Below, in pieces: positions 26,493-34,743 of a stretch of DNA of 64,000 nucleotides. The stretch lies in assembly GCA_022823185.1 (NCBI GenBank), contig JAJDXQ010000013.1:186001-250000 (forward strand). The letters are read 5' to 3'. Origin of the DNA: Caldilineaceae bacterium (lineage in GTDB: Bacteria; Chloroflexota; Anaerolineae; Caldilineales; Caldilineaceae). Positions within the stretch are counted from its first letter, which is position 1. Each line of letters begins with the position of its first letter. The notes under the pieces are model-generated. The model worked only from the letters and a program-made list of their open reading frames with translations. It did no database searches and was not told the DNA's origin. The position numbers were made by a program, and so were the translations under genes.

Positions 26493-28538
26493 TTACTCAC
26501 CGCTGATCCAGTACTGTTCAGGCTGGGTCGGCGCGGGTGTCGGATACTGCCATGAGCCCGGCATGGACGTAGGCACGTTGTGGAAGTTGTTCTTCACGAT
26601 GCCGTAGCCCGGCGGGCTGGATGATGTGCCGATGACGTAGAACTGATCCTTGGCGATTGCCAGAATCTCCTTCATCAGCTCATTCTGGACTGCCTGGTCA
26701 CCAGAGGACAGGATCTGCGCATAGAGGTCCATCTGTTGCTTGACGATGTCCGGCGGTTCCTCCGGCTGCGTCATGGCGCCGGCGCCGCTGGGATTGGTGC
26801 GCCAAGTGACCCATGACTGGGCGAAGGTGGACTCAGCGCTGAACGGGAAGAAGTGACGCGGGTCGAGGAAGATCTGCGGGCCTGTGCCGGCGCCCCAGAC
26901 ATGAACGTCGTGCTCGTTGGCGTCTTTGCGCTGGTAGAGCAGGGTGCGGTCGATGATGCTCAACTGGGCGTTGACGCCGCAGGCCTGCCACTGGTTCACG
27001 GCCATCTCGGCGCGGTCATGGAAGCCGAAGGCCTCGGTAGCCTGCACCACGAACGAGAAGGGTTCGCCGTCCGGGCCGAGGAAGTAGCCGTCCTCGTCGC
27101 GCTCGGTCATGCCGGCGTCAGCCAGATACTGGTGCGCGAGAGCCTGGTCGAACTCGGTGTAAAGCGAGTACCACTCTTCATCGTAGAATTCGGCCATGTC
27201 CTTGGGAATCGCGCTCTGCATCGGTTCGCCCTGGCCGATGTACAGGACATCGATAATCTCCTGGCGGTTGAGGCAGTGGGACATGGCGATGCGGAAGTTC
27301 TTGTCATTGAAGATTTCCCGCATGCGAGCATCTTTGTGGGTCAGGTTGAAGTGGAAACCGGTGGTATTGCCGATGCTGCGGGTCTCGAAGAACTCATATT
27401 CGCCGGCTTCGCGGTTATCGGCGATGACGGCCTTGTTGTCGTTTGTGTTGAAGTGGCGGCTCATCATGTCGATTTCGCCGTTGAGCACCTTCAGCAGCAG
27501 GACTTCGCGATCTTCGAGAATGTCATAGACGACGCGGTCGATGTAGGGAAGCTGGTTGCCCTCGGTATCGACTTTCCAGTAGTAGGGATTGCGCTCCAGG
27601 ATCATCTGGGAGCCTTCGCCGTAGGCCACGGCAACTCGCCAGGGCATCAGGGTAGGCAGGTCGCCGTTGAACCAGCGCGAGTCGGACGGTGTGCCGGGCA
27701 CGCTGGAGCACTTCATCTGGTAGAGATGGACCCAGTCGTTGGCGTTGTTCTCAGCGATCAGGGCGTCCAGGTTTTCGGTGTTATGGTCCGCGTGGAACTG
27801 GGAACAGTAGTGCATGGGAACACGGGTGAAGATGCTGCCGCTGGGCGTGGCCAGGTTCTGCAGGAAAAGGCCGTTGGGCGCGTCGAAGGTGATCTTCAGC
27901 GTGTGATCGTCGACGGCCTCGAAAATCGCGTCAGCCTCGCCGGCGCGCATCCAGCCGGGTGTCCCGCCAGGGGAAAGATCGGAATTCAGGATCTGATCGT
28001 TCCACCAGAAGGCAAGGTCATGGGCGGTAAAGGGCGCGCCATCGGACCATTTCTGCCCTTCGCGGAAGATGAACGTGTATTCGCTGGCGTCGTCACTGGC
28101 GATGACGTCTTCGACCGCATTGGGCACGACGCCGTCCCACTGGGGTGTCCACCCCATCGGGTGAATGTAGCTGACGGTGCGGACGAGCCAGGCGGTATCG
28201 GAGCCGCCGACCAGGGCGGTATTCCAGGTGCCGCCGTACTGACCGATGCCGTCAACAGGCACGACGACGGCCGGGTTGACCGGCAGCCGCTCAGCAAGCG
28301 GGGGCAGGTCGCCGTTGCGGACCATCTCCTGCAGTGCGGGAGCCTGGTTGGGGCTGACGCCGTCATCCGCCATTGCCTCGCCGGAATCGTCGGCGGCGCT
28401 TTCGGCCGCCGGAGCTCCCTCGGCGGGCGCGGCAGGTTCTGCCCCGCCGCAGGCGGCCAAGGCGCCGACTGCCACGATGGCAATCAGCAGGACTGCCAGC
28501 AGGCGGCCCGGTTTCAATGTCCAATTCCGTTTCTGCAT
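26493..28538 (-). CDS. Family-5 extracellular solute-binding lipoprotein (SBP1)
   Basis: 681 residues from ATG 28538, with GGAG 7 bases upstream; the longer open frame upstream contains direct repeats and no signal. Unlike SBP2-4 it has a Sec-type lipoprotein signal: basic MQKRNWTLKPGR, hydrophobic LLAVLLIAIVAVGALAAC, lipid-attachment Cys in LAAC, then an Ala/Pro/Glu linker. Family-5 landmarks: YTFIFREGQKWSDGAPFT, FRIAMSHCLNRQEIIDVLY and the C-terminal YGIVKNNFHNVP. It has diverged from SBP2-4, so a different ligand is expected. First gene of the longest operon in the window. Confidence 0.93.
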   Translation of the reverse strand: MQKRNWTLKPGRLLAVLLIAIVAVGALAACGGAEPAAPAEGAPAAESAADDSGEAMADDGVSPNQAPALQEMVRNGDLPPLAERLPVNPAVVVPVDGIGQYGGTWNTALVGGSDTAWLVRTVSYIHPMGWTPQWDGVVPNAVEDVIASDDASEYTFIFREGQKWSDGAPFTAHDLAFWWNDQILNSDLSPGGTPGWMRAGEADAIFEAVDDHTLKITFDAPNGLFLQNLATPSGSIFTRVPMHYCSQFHADHNTENLDALIAENNANDWVHLYQMKCSSVPGTPSDSRWFNGDLPTLMPWRVAVAYGEGSQMILERNPYYWKVDTEGNQLPYIDRVVYDILEDREVLLLKVLNGEIDMMSRHFNTNDNKAVIADNREAGEYEFFETRSIGNTTGFHFNLTHKDARMREIFNDKNFRIAMSHCLNRQEIIDVLYIGQGEPMQSAIPKDMAEFYDEEWYSLYTEFDQALAHQYLADAGMTERDEDGYFLGPDGEPFSFVVQATEAFGFHDRAEMAVNQWQACGVNAQLSIIDRTLLYQRKDANEHDVHVWGAGTGPQIFLDPRHFFPFSAESTFAQSWVTWRTNPSGAGAMTQPEEPPDIVKQQMDLYAQILSSGDQAVQNELMKEILAIAKDQFYVIGTSSSPPGYGIVKNNFHNVPTSMPGSWQYPTPAPTQPEQYWISGE

Positions 28539-29012
28539 TGACTTTCTCCTTATGAGGATCTTACTGTGAACAAACGGTGATATTAGGTGGAAAACATTGC
28601 GCTGTGCGTCTGTTGAGAACGGTCGCGCGAGCAGGGTTTGATGTTGGTAGTGCCGCTGTTGGGATTTCAGGAGTAGTGCCGCTGTTGGGATTTCAGGACA
28701 CGTCGTTGTGTACGTAGTCGTTGCGCTGTCGGGCGACCGCAGTTCTGAATTCGGGGCGGGGATATTATAGCCAAGAAGTGTACGGGGGCCAAATTCTGGA
28801 AGGGTAAAACTGCGAGTGTATCCATTGGAACAGGATTTGAAGGACTGCATCAGGATTCTCAAAATGGGTTTGGACGTTGTTTGGGGGAGCAGGCTTTGGG
28901 GCCGCCTACACATTCGTCAGGCCAGAATTGGCGTATTGACAGCTTTTCAAGTACAATCCCCTTCACCCCTTCAAGTCCGCGTGCTGCCTTGATTCAATTT
29001 GAAGAGACGCCA
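28539..29012. other. Divergent intergenic region, 474 bases
   Basis: Separates SBP1 (leftward) from the small 3-TM gene (rightward). It holds a perfect two-copy 26-base tandem repeat (28647-28698) and, on the minus strand, a TATAAT box at 28764-28769 that could serve SBP1 with a leader of about 220 bases; no good -35 box is 16-18 bases from it. On the plus side TTGACA near 28939 is followed by TACAAT after only 10 bases, too close for a standard promoter. No gene is seen. Confidence 0.6.
28647..28698 (-). repeat. Perfect 26-bp direct tandem repeat in the SBP1 leader
   Basis: Two identical head-to-tail 26-base copies, 28647-28672 and 28673-28698, each starting GTAGTGCCGCTG and ending TTTCAGGA. 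They lie downstream of a TATAAT box and 109 bases before the SBP1 start. Direct repeats of this kind can be regulator sites; a local slippage duplication is the simpler alternative. Confidence 0.8.
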
Positions 29013-29396
29013 ATGGACAGACTGCCCTCGGAATCCGAATCCGTCTTGGATGTTTTCAGACAGGCCGGAATACAGTTATCGCACTATATCCTCTGGATTC
29101 TCAGCTTTGCCCTGGGAATAGGACTGATTCTGCTGCTCCATGAGATTCTGGAAGTGGTCCTGTTTCTGCGCGTCAATCCCTGGCATCTGCGCGCGTACAG
29201 GGTGTGGTCGATTTTCATCTTGGGAATGGCGCTCATGGTCTGCATGTATCTGATTGAGGGTCATTTTCGGCGATCACGGCGCGAAGGACGTTTGCTTGGC
29301 GCGTCGATGCGTGTGTTTTCGATCCAGTTGGCGTTGATCGCCATGTGCGCGGCTGCGCTTTACTTTCGGAATATCAGAGACCTTATTTTGTTTTGA
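29013..29396 (+). CDS. Small three-TM protein linked to Opp operons (copy 2)
   Basis: 127 residues from ATG 29013; the open frame upstream adds 44 residues without hydrophobic or family character. Three membrane spans: about 30-50 ([19 protein letters not shown]), 68-88 ([19 protein letters not shown]) and 103-120 ([18 protein letters not shown]), with a basic loop RRSRREGR after the second. It aligns with copy 1 (21568-21945) through the VN-x-W motif and the second span. It lies 80 bases before the TTG start of an OppF gene. In copy 1 the order relative to OppF is reversed, yet the pairing is kept. Function unknown. Confidence 0.75.
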   Translation: MDRLPSESESVLDVFRQAGIQLSHYILWILSFALGIGLILLLHEILEVVLFLRVNPWHLRAYRVWSIFILGMALMVCMYLIEGHFRRSRREGRLLGASMRVFSIQLALIAMCAAALYFRNIRDLILF

Positions 29397-29476
29397 GCGG
29401 CTGCGCAGACGGATGCGTCAGCACTCGGGGCGCAGATTTTCCCGGCCGAAATCCTACTTTTGCAGGAGGTAGCGTT

Positions 29477-30544
29477 TTGTCTCAGAACGACAACCAGGCT
29501 GTTGCCGCAACAGGGGGAAATGGAGGCGACACGCGTCGTCCACCGTTGCTTGAGGTAACGGATCTGAGGAAATGGTTCCCCATCCAGAGGGGCTTCTTTT
29601 CGCGCACGGTCGGGCAGGTGAAGGCTGTGGACGGGGTGAGCTTCTACGTGCGGCCAGGCGAAACTTTGGGGCTCGTCGGTGAGAGCGGCTGCGGCAAAAC
29701 CACGACGGGCCGCCTGATCATGCATGCGTTCCCACCGACGGCAGGGGATATTCTGTTTGACGACCAGGAGCTGGGTCAGGTCAATATCGCCAAGGTGGAC
29801 GGCCAGCAGTTGAAGCGGTTGCGGCGCAACATGCAGATGGTCTTTCAGGACCCCTACTCCTCGCTCAATCCGCGCATGAACCTGCTGCAGAACGTGGGTG
29901 AGCCCCTGCTGGTCAACGAAATCGCCAAAGGCCAGGAGTTGGAGGACCGGGTTGCGGAACTGCTGCGGGTGGTGGGGCTGCGGCCCGAGTATTTGAACCG
30001 CTACCCACACGCCTTCAGCGGCGGCCAGCGCCAGCGCATCGGCGTCGCACGCGCCCTGGCATTGAACCCGCAGCTCATCGTCCTGGACGAGCCGGTGTCC
30101 GCGCTGGACGTGTCGGTGCAGGCGCAGATTCTGAACTTGCTGCAGGATTTGCAGGAGGAGTTCGACCTCACCTACCTGTTTATCGCCCACGATCTGAGCG
30201 TGGTGGAACACATCAGCGACCGGGTCGCGGTCATGTATGTGGGCATGCTCGTGGAGAGCGCGCGCACGGAAATACTGTACCGCAACCCGATGCATCCGTA
30301 TACGGAAGCGCTGCTTTCGTCGGTGCCGAAGCCGGATCCGCGCAACAGGGCTGAGCCGATCGTCCTGGAGGGTGACGTGGCCGACCCGGCGAACCCGCCC
30401 AGCGGCTGCTACTTCCATCCCCGGTGCCTGTACAACGACAACGAACGCTGTACGGAGGAGACACCGGAATTGCGGGAGGTGGAGCAGGGCCACTTCGTGC
30501 GCTGTCACTATGCGGGTGAATTGGATCTGACAGGGGTCGCCTAG
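29477..30544 (+). CDS. ABC importer ATPase, OppF/DppF type
   Basis: 355 residues from TTG 29477, which has AGGAGG 7 bases upstream; a longer frame would overlap the preceding membrane-protein gene. Walker [14 protein letters not shown]-loop [15 protein letters not shown], signature [15 protein letters not shown], Walker [13 protein letters not shown], switch AHDLSV, C-terminal [16 protein letters not shown]. No OppD is adjacent; the nearest unpaired OppD on this strand is at 8703. Followed by an intrinsic terminator. Confidence 0.92.
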   Translation: MSQNDNQAVAATGGNGGDTRRPPLLEVTDLRKWFPIQRGFFSRTVGQVKAVDGVSFYVRPGETLGLVGESGCGKTTTGRLIMHAFPPTAGDILFDDQELGQVNIAKVDGQQLKRLRRNMQMVFQDPYSSLNPRMNLLQNVGEPLLVNEIAKGQELEDRVAELLRVVGLRPEYLNRYPHAFSGGQRQRIGVARALALNPQLIVLDEPVSALDVSVQAQILNLLQDLQEEFDLTYLFIAHDLSVVEHISDRVAVMYVGMLVESARTEILYRNPMHPYTEALLSSVPKPDPRNRAEPIVLEGDVADPANPPSGCYFHPRCLYNDNERCTEETPELREVEQGHFVRCHYAGELDLTGVA

Positions 30545-30567
30545 CTCAGGCTTCGGCCCCTTTTTTT
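30533..30567 (+). terminator. Probable intrinsic terminator after OppF
   Basis: GGGGTC pairs with GGCCCC (one G-U), and an inner GCC/GGC extends the stem; seven T follow directly. It overlaps the last codons of the OppF gene. Confidence 0.7.
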
Positions 30568-30603
30568 GTTTACGCTGGAAGGACCTTTGGTTACGACATC
30601 TCA

Positions 30604-32529
30604 ATGGAAAAAAACAGGGAACCCGGCGCCCAGGGAAATGGCGCGCAACTGAATCATACGCAGTTCAATATCGAATTGGATGCGCCTGGCCTGAAGGGCG
30701 CGGGGGCAGATCTGCGGAACGAGGGCCAGAAGAGGCCCAAGGTGATGCTGCTTTTCCCGCCCAATTGGACGCCGACGATGCCGCATTTGGCGCTGCCGAC
30801 ACTGACGGCCTATCTGCGGCAGCATGGTGTTGACGCGCTGCAGCGCGACCTGAATGTAGAGGTTTTCGACGAGATTTTGAGCCGGCGTTATCTGACAGCT
30901 TCGCTGGCGCGGCTGCGGCGTATGCGCGGCGGGTCCAAGAGCGGCGCGGGCCTGGGGCACAGGCAGTCGTCAGGGGCTGAGCGGGCGAGCCCGGACAGGA
31001 TAAGCTGGGCCTTGGAGGCGGGCCCGCGGCTGGCCAAACAGGTGGAGCGGGCCAAGGCGGGGATACGGACATCGGCCTTTTACGACGGCCCCATCGGCCT
31101 GGAGATGTTAAGCACGCTGCTGGACTGTCTTGAGATCGCAAATCTGCCGTTCTATCCGGCCAGCCTGCATTTTCAGGGGTATGACGCGGCCGGCCCGCCG
31201 GACAACAGCCGCTTTCTGCTGCACGGCGTGCGCGACGACGAGAGCAACATGTTTCTCGACATTTACCGGCGCCTGCTGTTGCCGGACATTGTACGGGAGA
31301 AGCCGGACGTGGTGGGCATTTCGATCCCGTCAATGGCGCAGATGTTGCCGGGGTTGACGGCTGCCTACCTCGTGAAGGAGGCCGGGCTGGACTGCCACGT
31401 GACAGTGGGCGGACCGCATATCAGCATGCTGCGCGCGCAACTGCCGGACGCGCCCGGACTGTTCAAGTTGATTGACAGCGCAATTGTTTTTGATGGGGAG
31501 CTGCCGCTGCTGCAGCTATCCAGGGCAGTTGCGGCGGAGGAGAGCCTGGCCGGCATTCCCAACCTGATATACAAGGACGGCGGAACGATCCGGGTGAACG
31601 AGCGCAAGGAGCCGGAGAAGATCGCCAATCTGCCGATGCCGGACTTCGATGGCCTGCCCCTGGACCGGTATCTGGCGCCGGAGTTGGCGCTGCCGCTGCT
31701 GACGGCGCGGGGCTGTTATTTCGGCAAGTGCGCATTCTGCAACGTGGGCTACGGCGAACCGGAATCCTTCAGCCAGCTGCGTGCGCAGCAGTTGGCAGAC
31801 CAGATGCTGGCGCTGCACGAGAAGTACGGTGTGCGGCATATCTTCTTCTCCGACGAGGCGGTGACGCCGCGCAATCTGCGCGATCTTTCGAAGATCATGC
31901 GCGAGCGCGACGAGACGCTGCATTGGGGCGGCTGCGTCCGCTTTGAGAAAGTGATTTCAGGGCAGCTGCTGGAAGATATGGATGCCGGCGGATGCAGGAT
32001 GATCCTGTTCGGGCTGGAGAGCGCGTCGGCCGCGATCATCGACCATATGATCAAAGGCACACAGCTGCCCCATATGAGCCGGATTTTGAGAGAAAGCGCG
32101 ACAGCAGGTATCTGGAACCATACCTTTTTCTTTTTCGGCTTTCCGGGCGAAACGATCGAAGACGCCCAGGAGACGGTCAACTTTCTGTACGGGCACAAGG
32201 AATTCATCCATTCGGCGGCGATGGGAACCTTTTTGATGGAGCGCGACTCGCCGGCGCACAAGTACCCGGAATCTTTCGGCGTAAAGCGTGTGATTGAGGA
32301 CCCGTCGAAGGATCTGGCGATCTATTTCGACTTTGAGGTGAGCGCGGGCATGAGCGAACAGATGGCCGAGATGGTCCACGACAGGTTTCTGGAGTCTTTG
32401 CCCGCCAAGCGATACCCGCAATTTTATATCAGTGACGTGTACCGGTTTTTGTACGCCAGCCATTTGAGCGAGCGGGGCCTTCCGCATCCGCCCTGGTTGG
32501 TGCCGGAGGAAGGTATTGTACAGCAGTGA
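30604..32529 (+). CDS. B12-binding-domain radical SAM protein
   Basis: 641 residues. Residues about 45-330 form a cobalamin-binding-type Rossmann domain (PKVMLLFPPNWTPTMP; KPDVVGISIPSMAQM; VTVGGPHISML) but lack the DxHxxG cobalt-ligand motif. The radical SAM core follows: cysteines C371, C376 and C379 (GCYFGKCAFC, spacing CX4CX2C, a variant of this subgroup), then FFSDEAV and LFGLESAS. Members do methylations, ring contractions or other radical chemistry on unactivated carbons; the substrate is unknown. It sits between an OppF gene and SBP4. The N-terminal 40 residues are low in conservation signal. The stop codon lies inside the first unit of a heptamer array. Confidence 0.87.
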   Translation: MEKNREPGAQGNGAQLNHTQFNIELDAPGLKGAGADLRNEGQKRPKVMLLFPPNWTPTMPHLALPTLTAYLRQHGVDALQRDLNVEVFDEILSRRYLTASLARLRRMRGGSKSGAGLGHRQSSGAERASPDRISWALEAGPRLAKQVERAKAGIRTSAFYDGPIGLEMLSTLLDCLEIANLPFYPASLHFQGYDAAGPPDNSRFLLHGVRDDESNMFLDIYRRLLLPDIVREKPDVVGISIPSMAQMLPGLTAAYLVKEAGLDCHVTVGGPHISMLRAQLPDAPGLFKLIDSAIVFDGELPLLQLSRAVAAEESLAGIPNLIYKDGGTIRVNERKEPEKIANLPMPDFDGLPLDRYLAPELALPLLTARGCYFGKCAFCNVGYGEPESFSQLRAQQLADQMLALHEKYGVRHIFFSDEAVTPRNLRDLSKIMRERDETLHWGGCVRFEKVISGQLLEDMDAGGCRMILFGLESASAAIIDHMIKGTQLPHMSRILRESATAGIWNHTFFFFGFPGETIEDAQETVNFLYGHKEFIHSAAMGTFLMERDSPAHKYPESFGVKRVIEDPSKDLAIYFDFEVSAGMSEQMAEMVHDRFLESLPAKRYPQFYISDVYRFLYASHLSERGLPHPPWLVPEEGIVQQ

Positions 32530-32558
32530 TCAGTGGTCAGTGGTCAGTGGTCAGTGGT
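32524..32558 (+). repeat. CAGTGGT heptamer array, five units
   Basis: One CAGTGAT followed by four CAGTGGT units, head to tail, beginning inside the last codons of the radical SAM gene (its TGA is within unit 1). The array lies 76 bases before the SBP4 start. Confidence 0.85.
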
Positions 32559-32634
32559 CGGGGAATACGGACCTGAACACTGAGGACTGCGCACTGCAGT
32601 AAACTACCATTTTTCTTCACCAAGGAGAGACTCA

Positions 32635-34662
32635 ATGCGAAGGATTGCACCAAATTCGATTTCCCGGCGCGAGTTCATGCGCGTGTCAGGCGTGGCGGCC
32701 GCGGGAGCGGTGGCTGTGGCCTGCGGCGCGAGCGGCGAGCCGGAGCCGATGGAAGAGGCGGCGCCCGCGGACAGCGCGGCCGACTCTTCTGAGGCTGCGC
32801 CGGCGGCACCGTCGTCCCAATACAGCGAGGCGCCGATGCTGGCGGAGATGGTCGCCGCTGGCGATCTGCCGCCCGTGGACGAACGCCTGCCGGTCAACCC
32901 GATGGTGATGCCGGTTTCTGAGACGAACGGCAACTACGGCGGCACATTCCGCCGCGGCTTCAAAGGCGTCTCCGACCGCTGGGGCCCGACGAAGATGCAG
33001 GACCGCGGGCTGTCCTGGTATGACCAGAACCTGAACATGCAGCCGCGCATGGCCGAATCGTGGGAAATCAACGATGACGCCTCCGAGTGGACCTTCCACC
33101 TGCGCGAGGGCATGAAGTGGTCGGACGGCACTCCGTTCACCACCGAGGCGATCCGCTGGTGGTGGGAGGAGGACGAGACCAATACCACGATTTCGCCCAG
33201 CATTGGCGGCACATGGGTCTCCGGCCCCGAGCGCACGCCGATGGAGCTGGAAATTGTTGACGACTCCACAGTAACCTTCAAGTTCCCGCTGCCCAACCCA
33301 CTGTACGTCTACCGGCTTGGCCGTCAGACACGCAATCTCTACCTGCCGGGCCACTATCTGAAGCAGTTCCACATGGACTTGACCGACGACCAGGATGCGC
33401 TGCAAGCCCAGGTGGAAGAAGCCGGCTTCAACAGCTGGGAAGAGTACTATACCGACCGGCGCTGGTGGTATCTCAACCCGGATCTGCCCAGCATCGGCCC
33501 GTGGATCTCGAAGAATGAGCTTTCGAACGAACTGTTCCTGATGGAGCGCAACCCCTACTTCTTCGGCGTCGATTCCGACGGCAAGCAGTTGCCGTACATT
33601 GACGACGTAAGCCATCGCTTGTTCGAAACGAATGACGTATTCGACCTGCGCATCATCAATGGTGAGATCGACTTCCAGGCCCGCCATGTGAATATCGGCA
33701 ACTTCACACTCTACAAGGAAAACGAAGAGTCGGGAGACTATAAGGTGTTCCTCGGCTCGGCCTCAGGCCACTCTGCCATTCAGCTCAACCAGTCGACCAA
33801 GAACGAGCGCCTGAACGAGTTCTTCAACATTCGCGACGTGCGCATCGCGCTCTCAGTCGCGGTCGACCGCGTGGCGATCAACGAGCTGGTCTGGGACGGG
33901 TTGATGACGCCGAGGCAGTACAGCCCGCTGGAAAGCTCGGCGCAGGCATACCCCAAGCAGGCCAACGCGTGGATCCAGTACGACCCCGACCTGGCCAACC
34001 AGCTTCTGGACGATGCCGGCTACGCGGAGAAGGACAGCGACGGCTTCCGCTTGTGGAACGACGGCAGCGGCGAAACCTTGAGCTTCGTGATTGAAGGCAC
34101 GGCGCAGCCGGGCACGACGGACGAAGACACGGTCCAGGAAGTGATCAAGTACTTCGCGGCCGTGGGCGTCAAGGCGGCCTACAAGGGTTTCGAGCGCTCG
34201 CTCTACGAAGAGCACCATGGCGCGAACGAGATCGAAGCTGCGTGGTGGGGCGGCGACCGCACGGTCGTGCCGCTGGTCAACCCGACGATCTGGACATGCG
34301 AGCAGCCGGATCGCCCATGGGCAGCCGGCTGGGCGCACTGGCGCAACAGCGGCGGCACCAACCCGGCAGGCGTCGAGCCGCCGGCGGGCCACTGGGTATG
34401 GACCATCTGGGAGATCTGGGACGCGATCAAGATCGAGCCGGATGCCGAAAAGCAGACGCAGATGTTCCACCAGATTCTTGACATCTGGGCGGAAGAGTTG
34501 CCGATGATAGGTTACCTGGGCGAACGCCCGGCGCCGATTATCGTCAAGAACGGCGTTCGCAACTACCTGGCTGGATTCCCGTTGGATGATACGACCGGTG
34601 ATGAGCATCTGCTGCACACCGAGACCTACTTCTGGGAAGACCCGGACACGCAGAGCACATAG
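32635..34662 (+). CDS. Family-5 extracellular solute-binding lipoprotein (SBP4)
   Basis: 675 residues. Tat-type lipoprotein signal SISRREFMRVSGVAAAG then VAVACG, and an Ala/Pro/Ser/Glu linker. Landmarks: YSEAPMLAEMVAAGDLPP, WTFHLREGMKWSDGTPFT, IALSVAVDRVAINELVWDG, YLGERPAPIIVKNGVRN. It is related to SBP2/SBP3 but clearly separate from them. GGAGA precedes the ATG. It is followed by a hairpin and an OppB gene; there is no OppC downstream. With the OppF at 29477 it belongs to the incomplete plus-strand transporter set. Confidence 0.93.
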   Translation: MRRIAPNSISRREFMRVSGVAAAGAVAVACGASGEPEPMEEAAPADSAADSSEAAPAAPSSQYSEAPMLAEMVAAGDLPPVDERLPVNPMVMPVSETNGNYGGTFRRGFKGVSDRWGPTKMQDRGLSWYDQNLNMQPRMAESWEINDDASEWTFHLREGMKWSDGTPFTTEAIRWWWEEDETNTTISPSIGGTWVSGPERTPMELEIVDDSTVTFKFPLPNPLYVYRLGRQTRNLYLPGHYLKQFHMDLTDDQDALQAQVEEAGFNSWEEYYTDRRWWYLNPDLPSIGPWISKNELSNELFLMERNPYFFGVDSDGKQLPYIDDVSHRLFETNDVFDLRIINGEIDFQARHVNIGNFTLYKENEESGDYKVFLGSASGHSAIQLNQSTKNERLNEFFNIRDVRIALSVAVDRVAINELVWDGLMTPRQYSPLESSAQAYPKQANAWIQYDPDLANQLLDDAGYAEKDSDGFRLWNDGSGETLSFVIEGTAQPGTTDEDTVQEVIKYFAAVGVKAAYKGFERSLYEEHHGANEIEAAWWGGDRTVVPLVNPTIWTCEQPDRPWAAGWAHWRNSGGTNPAGVEPPAGHWVWTIWEIWDAIKIEPDAEKQTQMFHQILDIWAEELPMIGYLGERPAPIIVKNGVRNYLAGFPLDDTTGDEHLLHTETYFWEDPDTQST

Positions 34663-34677
34663 TTCGGCAAAAAGTAA

Positions 34678-34715
34678 GGGAAGGAGTGGGATGCGAGAGC
34701 GTCTCGCTTCTTCCC
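34678..34715 (+). promoter_or_regulatory. Intercistronic stem-loop between SBP4 and OppB
   Basis: An inner stem GCGAG/CTCGC (34693-34697 with 34703-34707) is capped onto an outer helix GGGAAGGA/TTCTTCCC with a 7-base bulge on the 5' side. It lies 16 bases after the SBP4 stop, the same place as the hairpins after SBP1-3. Confidence 0.6.
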
Positions 34716-34743
34716 TGCCGCTCTTCTTGATTCAGGAGAATTC

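Noticed and set aside
26853-28541. A 562-codon open frame on the plus strand
   Set aside because: Antisense to SBP1, which has a signal peptide, lipobox and family motifs; the antisense product has no domain character.
28935-28960. Possible plus-strand promoter TTGACA...TACAAT before the small 3-TM gene
   Set aside because: Spacing of only 10 bases does not fit a sigma70 promoter.
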